64,000 bases of DNA from Adineta steineri. Its lineage: Eukaryota; Rotifera; Eurotatoria; Adinetida; Adinetidae. Positions 19,464 through 32,990 of this stretch are shown here, one piece after another (position 1 is the stretch's first letter; each line of letters opens with the position of its first letter). The notes beneath the pieces are model-generated. The model worked only from the letters and a program-made list of their open reading frames with translations, was not told where the DNA came from and ran no database searches. The stretch lies in contig CAJNOI010000004.1 of NCBI GenBank assembly GCA_905250115.1, positions 362,541 through 426,540 of the forward strand, in the 5' to 3' direction. Position numbers and translations under genes: made by a program.

Positions 19464-22078
19464 TTTCTTGATACTAAAGAGAGAGAGAGAAAAATTATAT
19501 ATGTGAATATATATAAAAGAATTTCGTTGTATATATAGCTATAAAAAATTGTTACCTTAATTTACTGATTGATATTTTCTTTTACATCAATGAAAAAAAA
19601 CTAGATCTGCGATATGTAACAGAAAGATTGAGTACGTGCAATTATGGTGAAGGTATATGTCATAAGATTTGTTCTGATTCTGTCAACTGACGTTATTTTG
19701 TAGATTGTCTAGATTGATATATCTCTCTAAGTTAAACATGAACGCGCTATCAACAAAAATATTTCTCTCTCTTTCTCTTTTTTTCTAATGCTTTTTTTTC
19801 AATTAATTTATTAACAGAGTCATACACATAGTAAGTCTCTTACTCAAGCAGAAGATTCATTCTCTTTTCTCTTCCTCTTTAATGATAGCGATGGAAGTGT
19901 AGAACGTTTAAAAAATAAAAATCAAATTACGCTTAAAAGAAACAATTAGATCATGTATTATTGTTTCAATAATAATTTATTCATATATACAAATTGTCTC
20001 AAGAAATTAAATTAGGAAGATGTAGGTGTCATGATAAATATGAATTGTTGGGAGGAATATTTTGTTCAAAAGATATAAAGAATAAAAATCCGACGAAATA
20101 CTCTTATTACTGGATATAAAAATGATATATCAGTTTGTAGGAAATATTGATTATCTACAATTTATGCTCTTTTAGAAAAATTGATGTCTATCATACGATC
20201 ATAAATCCATTGTATGTAGGTGTATAACAAGAATAAAGAAGATCGTACGGTAAATTATTTATTATGATATTAATTCAAAAAAAAATCTGAATACTGTCAG
20301 TATTTACTAATTGATCTCTTAAGATCTTTTTACTTATTCATAGTATAAAAGAAAAAGTCTGAATAAAACAAATGCATCTACTAAATCCTTATAGAAAACT
20401 GACAAATTATATTAAATAATACTCAAATTAAATAATAGTACATAAAAAAATGACTTGATATTTTTTATAAAGATAAAACTTACGTCTATATTTTATTAGT
20501 AATTAAATAATAGAAGTGGACTGCTTGCAGTTGTATAAAAAGGATTCGTCTAGTTCAAGTTGATAAACTAATTTTTCTGACAAATATGTCCTATATTCTC
20601 AAATGCTTTATATATATATATTCATATATTTGTCTAATAATAGCTTCTATTTCAAAATAGAGTGACAGATTTTCGTGACTTATTGACTTTATATTTAAGT
20701 ACTAGGAAATATTTTGTTCAGTAAAAGACTTCCTACTTAACAATAATAAGAAAAAAATTAAAATAATTATGGCTAACAGAAAAATATATCATGTATTGAA
20801 TGTACTCAAAAGAAAAAAGAGTATTTAACGAACAAAATAGTCGTGTGGGATTACAATCAGTGAAACTGACAATAACAGGAAATGTGCCATACTACCACAA
20901 AATTCATACTTTTCAATCAATGATTTCATAAAAAAAGAACGTTGAGTAACATTATATCACGACAACATGGGAAACATTTATATTTATCAGTACTTTCTTC
21001 TTTGAGCGCTATTTATATAAACATACACTCCTTCGAACATATCACGAAAGAAAAATCATGACTTTCATTGTGAACTTCCTTGCGGCTTTTAAAATTAAAG
21101 TGTGAAAAGATATTATGTTATACTAATAATTAGGGATATATACCGCAAAGAAAAAAAGTGAGAGGAGGACGGGGGAGCAGACTTCTTAGACGGCACACCG
21201 TCTCTAATAACCAACTTGTTTTTCTAATACTAATCCGTTTTACATGATTTACTCTTAATTTTTAGCTATCATAGACTTTTAATTTTCCATTATGTTTTCA
21301 AAACGATACGGCTATTTTGATAGAAATAATCAATCTGATCAGTTATAATTTTGAATTGTGATCTAAAATTTCTGGTTTTAGCTACTGACAATATATTTAT
21401 AGCGTATAATACTTTCAATTGTTTTTTATTCTAATTTCATATTGTAAGCATCAGGTACTATGTGAATGATAATGACAACAATGACGGAAGTATTTTCGTT
21501 GTGTATAGACTATAATTAAACATAATTTACTGCATTTATGAGTACATGCCTCTATCATCACTCACCAGTACTACAAATGCGTAGATTAAAGAAATGGCTA
21601 ATGATTTAATTATGAATTTATTTATATTATTACCGAAGAAAATATAATAGCCAAATAATCAGAAGTTCCAAGGACAAGATAACCAAGATATAAAGTACGT
21701 CATCAGAATGACATATATATATATATAGAATCGGTCAATAGTATTTTACAGATGCATAGCTTTTATTTAAACAAAATCTCTATTAATCATATACTATAAT
21801 GGAATAATAGACTTTGTCTATTCTTGTCATTACTATTCACTTGAAACTAAATTGATGCAATGTCAAGTATCAGACGAAAGAAATATAATTTGATTCTTTT
21901 TATATCCTGTTTCTATAAATCTAAGTCAAAAATAAGCCATCATCAATTGAAAAGAAAATATAAATATAGCAAAAACTTTGTCGACAGTAAATATTCATTA
22001 ACAAATTTGACACGATTCAGTTTCTTTTAGAAAACTATTTCGAAATATGCACATCTATGAAGAGGTCACTTTTAATAA
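19464..22078. other. Long intergenic stretch, AT-rich
   Basis: About 2.6 kb upstream of the neuropeptide candidate, without coding signal. Contains a purine/G-rich spot at about 21160-21180 (GAGAGGAGGACGGGGGAGCA) followed by a perfect small hairpin AGACGG-CACA-CCGTCT at 21188-21203. Confidence 0.5.
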
Positions 22079-22333
22079 ATGCTCTTAAAGACCGTTCCAT
22101 TATTTTCTATTAATGATTCATCATTGTCTTTCTCATTCTTTGAATCTCCGAGTCTTAATGAAGAAATTAATCAACGAGTCGTTCCAAGTTTCAATTCACT
22201 GATTGGTGTGCAGTGTCTGCAAACGTTGTACTCGCTGCTTCGGAAAGAATCAAGAGAAGGGAATCATGGGATAGCAAAGAAAGTTCAAAATATCTGTTTT
22301 GATTGTTTTGATAAGAAACATCGCACCATGTAA
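22079..22333 (+). CDS. Hypothetical short ORF
   Basis: 84 codons from ATG to TAA in a long AT-rich region, slightly less AT-biased than its surroundings. The C-terminal half has a plausible amphipathic helix (IGVQCLQTLYSLLRKESREG) and two late cysteines. No domain recognised, no clear splice sites and no homologue known to me. It may be one exon of an unseen gene or chance. Confidence 0.25.
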   Translation: MLLKTVPLFSINDSSLSFSFFESPSLNEEINQRVVPSFNSLIGVQCLQTLYSLLRKESREGNHGIAKKVQNICFDCFDKKHRTM

Positions 22334-23686
22334 TAAATAATTAAATAGTAACAGTGGCAGAACAGATAATGCAGAGTATATGATTTCTGACTAAGAAAAG
22401 CAATGAAAATAAGACCCACCGGTGGGTCCCATCGTGTTGAATGAAAAACAAAATTTTTTTTGTAATGCAAAAATATTTAGTTGATTGAATAAACTTTTCG
22501 TTTATCTCCTATATAAGTACTAAATATGTATATTAACCCTTAGCTCTTATCATCTCTTTTCTTCTTATCAAAAATGACCAGACGAAATGGACAAAGAGCC
22601 AGATATAGAGAGGGTCAAGAGCAAAAGTGTGAGAAAAATGAATCAAAAGATAACCTACTAAAAGAGAGAAAAAAGATCAAGTATTCATTAATATTTTATT
22701 TTTAAACAATAATTACAACGGCTGAAAGCGAAACTATTACATTGATTTCGTTCTTTTATTTATCTCGATATAAATATACTATAGTAAAGTATTTTCTTTA
22801 TTTAATTTAGTCTAAACAATTAGATTATTCTCAAATTCAAGTTAAAAAATGAATTGTAAAATTGTCTAAATTGATATTTTCTTTAGTTTGTTTAGACTTT
22901 TCCATTTTTTAAATAGAAACTTGCCTCCTCTCTAAATTTACACACGGAGAATAATATTACTTTGCATAATTTATTTTATTTATCTTATTGATATTTTATT
23001 AAAGATTAGACTTAGAGGCAGTTAACCATTGATAGAGAAATATTATCATCATTTTTCTATCGAATTCCATTGAAAAGATTCAAGGTGTGCGTAGAGTATC
23101 AAATACATATCCAATGGATGACTACCTGTGTGCTGAATAAAACACCTGTTGTCACATTTATTTTTTTAGAATAACATTCAAATATAAACGACTATTCTAT
23201 GATAATTTTTTTCAAATAGTAAAGAATCGATATAGGAATACAAAAATTAGTATCTATTAAAATCTTTTATTTCAATGGGTTATGATTACTATACAAACCA
23301 GCAAAGGGTCAGTATATTCGATTAAAATAGATTATAATTTATCTTTCCAATAAATATGACTTGTTTTAGTATATTCATTATACGAAACTGACAAGCATGA
23401 AAAGTTTATTCTTTCAAGTAACACAGATGTCATTGTAAGACAAACAGTATAAAATCGATTTGCCTTCGATTTTTTGATTGGTTTATAATAATGCGACGTT
23501 TTGCGTCTGGATAATATAAAATATGTACTATTTATTTCGTGAATATTTTTCATAATAACTACCAGTGTTTTTTTTTCTCCTATTCTTTTTTATTCACCTG
23601 CTCTTATCAGTTAACTGCGAAATAAATATATGTTGATGCTTAGTTTTTTTTCATTCATTTATTGATTTCTTTTTCTAGTTTTTAAG
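22334..23686. other. Intergenic with a 16-bp perfect palindrome
   Basis: AT-rich apart from GACCCACCGGTGGGTC at 22413-22428. The right end (TTTCTTTTTCTAG at about 23668-23678) directly before the MoaA start looks like a splice acceptor and could be a trans-splice site. Confidence 0.4.
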
Positions 23687-23796
23687 ATGACTTCTGTTTC
23701 TCGTCAACCAGCATTACTTATTGATAGTTTTAATCGTTTGCATAATTATTTACGTATATCATTAACTGAAAGATGCAATTTAAGGTATTGAAAATA

Positions 23797-23836
<40 letters not shown>

Positions 23837-24884
23837 TTAATTAATATTGAATAGATGCCAATACTGTATGCCTGAGAAGGGTATTGATCTTTCTCCAGCA
23901 AATCATATCTTAACTACAAATGAAATTTTACGTCTTATTCGAATTTTTACACTCTATGGCGGAGTTAATAAAATTCGTTTAACCGGAGGAGGTACGTCGT
24001 TCCAAAAGGTGAGTGGCTTATTGCTAACGTATACATATTAAGTTGATTAAATTATAGTTTTAAACAAAATTTTCTAATGAATATTTTAAATAGAACCAAC
24101 AATTCGCAAAGATTTAATTGATATTATACGTGGAATACGTTCATATCCAACAATGAAAACAATCGGTATAACAACAAATGGCGTTCTTCTACATCGTTTT
24201 CTTGAACCCCTTGCTGAAGCTGGTCTTAATTCATTAAATATATCATTAGATACATTAATTAAAGAAAAATTTGAATTTCTAGCAAGACGTGCAGCATTTA
24301 CACGTGTTATAACCAATATACGTTTAGCATTGGATATGCCAAAACTATATCCATTAGTTAAAATAAATTGTGTTGTTATGCAAGGTATTAATACAGATGA
24401 ATTGAATGATTTTATTGAATTAACACGTGATCAACCAAATTTAGCTGTTCGTTTTATTGAATATATGCCGTTTAGTGATAATAAATGGAATGAAAAGAAA
24501 TATTTTCCATATGAAGCAATGTTAAAAATAATCAAACAAAAATATAATCTAGAAAAACTTCCACCAAATGATAAGAATGATACAACAAAATGGTATCGTG
24601 TAAATGAGAATTCTTATCAAGGAAAAGTTGGTTTTATTACATCTATGAGTGAACATTTTTGTTCAACATGCAATAGAGTGAGAATTACAGCTGATGGACA
24701 ATTGAAAGTATGTCTATTTGATAATAAAGAAATGTCATTACGTGATGCTCTTCGATCCGGTGCTACTGATGAAGAAATCTATTCATTAATACAACGAACA
24801 TTATATAAAAAAGAAAAAGAACATTTACCAATGAATGATTTAGCAACATCAGAAAACCGTCCAATGATTTTAATCGGTGGTTAA
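23687..24884 (+). CDS. moaA: GTP 3',8-cyclase MoaA / MOCS1A, stand-alone
   Basis: First step of molybdenum cofactor synthesis: radical-SAM rearrangement of GTP to 3',8-cyclo-dihydro-GTP. Exons 23687-23784, 23855-23991 and 24094-24884 encode 341 aa. The SAM-binding [4Fe-4S] motif CNLRCQYC with Cys30, Cys34, Cys37 is rebuilt across the first splice. Further on come 'KIRLTGGEPTIR' (spliced GGEP), [16 protein letters not shown], and the second cluster site [20 protein letters not shown]. The chain ends with the conserved double glycine (ILIGG) that enters the active site. In many animals MOCS1 is a MOCS1A-MOCS1B fusion or bicistronic transcript; here no MoaC/MOCS1B sequence follows. The ELAPOR gene starts only 131 bp downstream on the same strand. 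Confidence 0.95.
23801..23831. repeat. (TA)n microsatellite in MoaA intron 1
   Basis: An uninterrupted alternating AT run of about 31 bp inside the 70-bp first intron. Confidence 0.95.
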
Positions 24885-25015
24885 TAAAAAAAAAATAATC
24901 AAAAGAAAATGATTTGTTTTAGCTTGTTAAACTTTCATTACTGTTGTTTGTTTTTAAAATAAACGTTGATTTTTTATTATTTCTATTTATATTATATGAT
25001 TATCATTTGTAGATA

Positions 25016-28000
25016 ATGCGAATCTTTAAAGAGATTCATCTTATCTTCATCATTACCTTTCTTGGTGTATTAGCAAAGGAAGAATGTGTAAGTAGAATTT
25101 TTCTTATACTTCAATTTCTATTAATATATACTGTAGCGTATTCCATAACCTTTAATTACAGCCAATTACATATATGAAAATATTGATTATTAAACTTGAA
25201 TATTAAAGTGAGGCTAGTGTGATCGTTTTTTTATACTATATAGAATTTGGGTTAGGGTCTTTTTGTTTGTGATCTATATTATATTTTTAATACAATTTTT
25301 TGTTGGGTTGATTATTTTCCTTTTCTTTTTTAATTGATTCTATATTCTTCAAAGATTTTATTCATAGATTTATTTTAATTTTAGGACGATACGAAATATA
25401 TTGTATCGAAATGTTATAATTATAAAAATGAAGATTATCAATGGTTAATTGAAGTGCCAAGTAATAAAGCATCATGTTCAGGCAAATCACTTTCTGAGCC
25501 ACTATCTGTTCCGTGCAGTAAGTAAATTTTTGATTAGTGCGAAATAAGTTCATTTATTTTTTCTTAGATTTTGCTTGTGCAAAAGGAGAAACATTTGATA
25601 AAAATACACTTGGCTGTAAAGATTGTGAAACTGGAACATTTTCTCTTGGTGGTGGTCATCAATATACATTCGATGAACTTGATGGTCTTAGGGGAATACC
25701 AACCGATATTTCTCTCAAAGCAACATCATTAGTTAGTTCATATGAAACTGAATGTAAAAAAAATACGTAAGATTTTCAAAAATCAATATACAATATTTTT
25801 GAAAAAAAAATAAAATTTCGTTTTTTAGTGTTTGGCATGTCAAAGGTAATGTATTGCAAGGTGATGTGCAACATAATTGTGCTATTTCTGTCTTGATTCG
25901 ATTTAAACTCCAACGTGCTGGAGCAATTAGTATAACATATAATTTACCAACATCCTATGTATTCGCAACTGTAAATAAATAATATTATAATTTATTTATT
26001 TGATATTTAAAATAAAACAAAAACGTTTTATTTAGATGTCATCACAATGTGACTTTGGTACGGATGATAAAGATAATGATGGAGATGATGATGATGATGA
26101 TGATGATAATCAAAGTGATCCAAGAAAAAAAGTTGATTATATGCTTAAACCGACAGGCTATGGTGTTTGGCACGAAAAAACAGTAAAATAATAATTTCAC
26201 TTTGTTCTTTTTTCTAATATTATAAGATAATTTATTATGTAGATTAAAATTGATACAGCTGGAGAGTATGAACTTGCATTATATACTTTTGGAATAAATG
26301 CATTTCATTTTCCATTTTCAATTCGATCAATTGTTGTTGAAGGTTAAAAATTAAAAAGTATTTTTTTCCTTAAAAATATTTTTTTTCTATTATAGGAAGT
26401 GCATTTATTCAAGAATGTATTACATGTCCACCAGGTAATAATATTTAATCAATAGAGAAACATTATTTAGTATAGAAAACTGAATGATTGATCTTTTAAC
26501 TTTTGTATCAATTTTATGAATGACTTTGAAAATAAAAATCTGATTTTAGGTACATATGCTGCCAAGTCAAAGTCTAGTACTTGTACACCTTGTCCAAAAG
26601 ATACATATACAGCAGATGAAGGTTCTACTAAATGTTTACCATGTCTAGGTGGTTACTATGCAGGTAAAAAATGTTTTTTAGTAACTAATCATATTTATTA
26701 AATCGTGAATTAGATGAAGGATCATCAAAGTGCACAAAAAGACCAGTATGTGAAGCAAAACACTTTCAAAAAGTATTTACCGGATGTGATAAATCTAATG
26801 TGGTTAGTTTGTTTTCTTTCTATTTAAAAAAATAAATAATTGTATGTAAAAATCTATTAGGCAACTGTTGAATATCAACCAATTCAACCAAAAATTTGTA
26901 TAGGTGATGCTCCTTCGGCAGAGATGAAGCAATCACCTTGTGGTACATGTAATCCGTTCGTATCTATTTCTTTTTTTGTTTTAAAATAAAATATTTTTAT
27001 TTATTTTAGTGGAATGTATAAAAATAAAAACACAAATACATGTGAATTCTGTCCGTCAAAAACTTATTCAAATGGAACAGTAGCTGAGTGTGTAAAATGT
27101 ACAAATGATTTATCACTTGTACCTGGCTTATATTATAAAATTTGGAATGAACTTCCAATGTTTCTTAAGAGAAGTTATATATCATTTGATCAAACTAATG
27201 CTAGTATGTATATATTTCTTACTTATTTTGAATATATATATCTAAGAAAAATATTTTTCTTTTAAGTAAATCTAGATTATCATAGTCAAAGTTGGGTTTG
27301 TATTAATTTTATAAATATATATTTGTCTAAATTCTCTAATTTGATTTGAATAGATACCAAGTATAGAATATATATCATCTCAAGCAGTACCTGACGTTGT
27401 TTCCGCATTGAGTTTAACAATTACAAAAGGTTTTCGTCAATTAGAACTATCAAAAACTACAAAAGAATATGGAACATTATCTTTTAAGTTTTCACTTGGA
27501 TGTGAATCATCATGTACATTGTTCTTAGTAGCTCAAGTAATAATAAACAATAAAAATGAGATTTATTTTTTAATACAAAATTTTCTATTTTATTAGGATA
27601 TTGATGATGATGATGCTGATGATTGGTTAGTTATTCATAGATGGCATATGGATAAAAAATCTGAACATAAAGATATAATTGATTATAAGTATGTTTTAAT
27701 AGGAATTTATAATTTTGAAAATTGAATTTTTATTTTTTTTAGATATTCAATTACTAGTCCAGATTCAGTTATATTTAACTGGCTTTTTACATCAGATGAT
27801 CAAGAACAAGGTACTGATGAAGTCCGTATCTATGAAATTCTTGTTACAAATACACAAGTCGGAGGATCTGATCGATGTGTTACTTGTTTAACAACGAATC
27901 AACAAGAAACAGAGTAAAAAAAACAAGACTTATTTTAAAATTAATTTTAATTTCAAATTCTTCATTAGATGTAAATCCTGTACTCCTGGAAATATTTTAT

Positions 28001-29679
28001 CAAATAATACATGTATTGCTTGTCCGAAATCGACTATTGCAACTCGTTTACGATCTAATGATCCAACACCAACAGTATGTGTACCATGTCCAAGTAATAC
28101 AATATCAGATGATGGTATATCATGTTATGTTCCATGTCAACAAGCATTCAATGGAAATATTCAATATGACTTGAAAGCAATATCAACGTATGAATAATTA
28201 ATAGCAAAACTTTTTTTATTAATATCTTCATTTTAGTATTGAATTTCATGGTTCAAAATTATTTACACAAAAAGGTAGTGGTTATTTTCATGTATTTAAT
28301 GCTACTATCTGTGGTAATGCAAGTGTTACTTGTGCTAAAACACCGGTATGTAAACAAATATTAATTAGATAATCAAAATGTGGTATTCATTTAGGAACCG
28401 GATGAACCAAAACGTCGAACAAATCAAGGTATAACTGATTCAAAGTTATGTCGTATGGGTTCTGTACCGGAACAAAATAGTACTTTGGCATCTGTGGCTT
28501 ATATTGATGAGTAAATAACATTTCTTTTGATTTCTCATTTTAACTAATCTTTTATTTTTTTCTTGTTTAGGTTCGGAGAAGAATTACTTAATATTTCATT
28601 ATCAACATCAAAATATTTTCCTCCACTTCGTTCTGATTATAATTTAACTGATATAACACTTGTTTATCGAGCAAATCTATCAGCTCCTGAAACATGTCGT
28701 CAACGTACTACCTATTTATCATTACGATGTGATCATCTATATGATGATATAAAACAAAATTTATCATTAAAATATAAATTACAAACACCAAGTGATTGTT
28801 CAACAGGTACTTGTGATGGATGTACATTTCAATTTCTTTTACGAACACCTCTTGCTTGTCCAACATGTGATGAAAGTACAAATGGTTTTCGAACATTTCT
28901 TGGTCCTTGCAAATTTGGTCGACAAGAAGTTCGTAAAGTACCTTATCCGTATGTCACTTTCGATTATATATTTCTTTTTTTCTATTCCATGAAAATTTTT
29001 CTTAAACATAGATATTGTTCACATAAATTAAATGAAAAAGTTGAAATACGTCGATGTTCAATGTTATCACTGGAAATTGAAATAATTATTATTTTATTTA
29101 TTATAATTTCAATTGTACTGATATCATTAGTTATTATGTGTTGGAGAAAAAATAGAAAGTAAGTATAGGAAATCTTTTTAGCGCTAAAAACGTGGAACTC
29201 ACGTACATTTCTATCAAAGATACCTTTAAGTTCTTGGTCTTCCTTTATTTCTAAAAGAAAATATATTTGTTGGTATATGTCACAGGTGCTATAGAGGCTC
29301 TTCTATGCAGTAGCGTTTGAGGGATGTGCCAACTAATAAACTTACACTTTCGATACATAGAAAGATTTGTTTTTTAGACTTGAATATCGTTATATGCAAT
29401 TAGTTGAAAATGCAAATCCAGATGATGATGCACCAGTTGATAATGTTTGTGCTCAAATTAGCGATGAAGAATCAGGTGATGAAATACAATTTAAAAAACC
29501 ATCAAAAGCAAAAAAGATTATGAATGTTGTTCGAAATGCAATTCGAAAAGTAAAAAAAATACTGTTGTTCTATTTTTGTAAAATAATTTTCTGATATTTA
29601 GAATCCAAACAATGACCAATCGGAATTTTTTAATGGTGACAGCTTCTTATTGACAAATGCATCAAAAAATGATGCTTAA
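25016..29679 (+). CDS. ELAPOR1/2 homologue (EIG121, KIAA1324 family)
   Basis: Type I membrane protein of the endosome-lysosome pathway, linked in vertebrates to autophagy and BMP signalling. I place 22 short exons, all joining in frame: starts/ends 25016-25087, 25385-25517, 25568-25766, 25829-25970, 26036-26182, 26243-26342, 26396-26434, 26550-26663, 26714-26802, 26861-26955, 27010-27203, 27267-27295, 27354-27536, 27597-27688, 27743-27913, 27969-28187, 28237-28345, 28395-28510, 28571-28948, 29012-29158, 29378-29549, 29602-29679. Signal peptide (RIFKEIHLIFIITFLGVLA), Cys-rich EGF/ephrin-receptor-like modules (ITCPPGTYAAKSKSSTCTPC; SSKCTKRPVC), mannose-6-phosphate-receptor-like region (CGNASVTC, LCRMG), then a transmembrane helix (IIIILFIIISIVLISLVIMC) and an acidic, lysine-ended tail. 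An Asp-rich insert (DGDDDDDDDD) in exon 5 looks lineage specific. The last intron but one (218 bp) is long for this gene. Confidence 0.92.
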
Positions 29680-31331
29680 ATCTCAACATTCCTTAGTTAT
29701 TTTCATATTTTTTATCTTGATCTGTTCATTGAAAATAACAGTGATATATGTTTTTTTGTTTCTTTCTTTTCTATTTTATTCAGACGCATAATTTAATATA
29801 ATTGTTTTGTTTTTCTTTTTTTTTCTCAAATTTTCTCTCATTGTCTTTTAACTTATTATTAAAATGCTTTCTTATTTACTATATTCTATATATATTATTC
29901 TTTTGAATCTCGTTTTTTTTTCTTATTCGTGTGTGTTTGTGTGTGTCAATTTTTATGTTTGTTATAAGTGTCAATATCGTATTCAAGTATTTTCGTTGTG
30001 ATTTTATCTTCAAATAAAGTGTGACGTTTAAAATAAAGATTATGACAAAAATAAATTTGTTTAATTCTTAAATTAATGAGACGTACATAAAAGATCAAAT
30101 GACAAAAATTATGAGACTATGCATTGTCTTACTTCATGAATTTATTTACTTATTTTTTAATTTTTATGTATGGAAATATCATAATACAAAAGTATTTTTC
30201 TGCAACAAAAAGACAATAGAATTCAGAATTAGAAAATAAGTGATGATGAATAATGAATGCATCCTAAAGTATAATAGCTCTAACGAAGAAGAAGAGCAGA
30301 TCTTTCGGGTAGTATGGATGATATATTAACCTCTCAAACACTCCCAGACCCTCATCGAGAGAATAACTCTAATATCTGAAATGTACTATTGAATTATTCA
30401 AAATTCCAACAATTTTAATAAGAAACAAAACAACAGATGTTTTAATTGTATTATCTTGATATATTTTTTTCTATAATGAATATACCGTCAGTTTCGATTA
30501 TTTAATTAGAATAATGTAAAAATATATTCATATTATGATTCATTATCATTATTTCTATTAATTCCAAATGATTTCATGGTATAACAATGTCTTTATGCTC
30601 TGATAAATGTTCCTGAACAAATATAACTTTGTTGAACTGGAGTTAAAATTGAAGAAATACATTCTAAGATTTTCTCATCTCTGTATTTTTTCTTGAGTAG
30701 TCATAGTAAGGGAATTTTTTTGTTATAAATAAAATATCTCTAAAAATTTAGTTGTTTTTAATTTAAAATAAATAATAAAAATTATAGATTATTTTTATCA
30801 ATAATTCGACAGCTGTTAGAACAATAGTTACATCGATTTCTATCTCTGTTCTTTTATTTTACTACATAATACCAGCTGTTTGTCTTAGCATTACATATAT
30901 ATGAATCATCCTATCCCATTGGTTTTATCTTTTACCAATCATGAAATTTCAATTGTTGATTTTTTTAAAATACAAATGCATTTAGTCCAATGTCTATAGT
31001 ATAATCTCGTGATCCAACATTTTAATTTCGAATATTCATCTTGTTTTCTTTTTTTCTTTCTATTACATCTTTCATTATTCTCTATCTAATCATCATATCA
31101 TTGGTAAAGAGTAAAAAAAAAAATCCTCGTAGCGGCCGAGTTTATCTTAAAAAGGTTGCCTATAACGTAAACGTAGGCACTAGTCATCATCATCATTTTT
31201 ACTCTTACCTGTTTATTTTCATTCAAGTTAATTTTTTTGTACTTTGACTCTTATTATACGACATCTTTATATTTAGATCATAAACAAATCTCTTTTCATT
31301 ATTTTCGAAATAAGAAATCTAATAACACAAG
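29680..31331. other. Intergenic between ELAPOR and RAB1
   Basis: AT-rich with a small GT-repeat (GTGTGTGTTTGTGTGTGTC near 29930) and AATAAAG signals near 30015. A less AT-rich island at 30280-30380 has only a 28-codon frame. Pyrimidine tracts before RAB1 (about 31040-31080) suit a promoter or acceptor region. Confidence 0.5.
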
Positions 31332-32297
<966 letters not shown>

Positions 32298-32990
32298 AAA
32301 AAATCTATAGACAAAAAAATTTTTTATTGAAAAAAAAAAGAAAAATACGCCGGCTGATATTTATGCACACATACCTAATCTATATTCTACATTTTTTCGA
32401 TTCTTTAAACTTTCTTCTTTTTTTTTTTGATTTTGTTTTTTCGATGTCGTTCTTTCTTTTTCGCACAATAAACCAAACAACAACAAACAATAACAACTTG
32501 CTTAACGGAAGTGAAAATGAAAAGAAAACAAGAAATTATTTCTTTCAGTCAATTAGTATGATTTAAAACATAGCAAAACAAAACCAACTTGAACTATAAA
32601 ATTCCATTTCTTTTTTCTTTTTCGTGTCTTGTCGTCTATGCTTTGTTTTTTGTTTTGAATTTACTCTATTTTTTAATCCGAAAAACAAGTAAAAATATGC
32701 GTGGCAGTAGCTAAAGGTGTTTTCTTTTATTTTGCGTTCGTCTTGTTGTCTATTAAATATGTTGGTGATCATGAAAATACCTTTCCTTCTTCTTTTTCAT
32801 TTTATCTATTATTACTCGTTCTAGAATCTTTGTTTCTTTTTACATATATCATCCATATTGTTTATTTGTCTCTCTCTCTCTCATTCACTTTGTCTTGGCC
32901 GGCAATAAAAAAAAAACAAGAAAAGACATAAGTGATTATTTTCTCAATATTTGTTCTGCTTTTAGAAAAAGTCTTTTCTTAGCCTAAGAA
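32298..32990. other. RAB1 3' region and intergenic
   Basis: Contains A/T homopolymers, an AATAAACC signal near 32469, and a CT-rich microsatellite at about 32870-32882 (CTCTCTCTCTCTC). TTTTCTTAG just before the next ATG could be a trans-splice acceptor. Confidence 0.5.

Noticed and set aside
27812-27842. CTGATGAAGTCC...GAAATTC, resembling a hammerhead core
   Set aside because: It lies in an ELAPOR exon, the stem II partner of AGTCC is missing, and the reading frame fully explains the sequence.
30240-30380. Less AT-rich island between ELAPOR and RAB1
   Set aside because: The longest frame is 28 codons with no splice context; not enough for a gene call.
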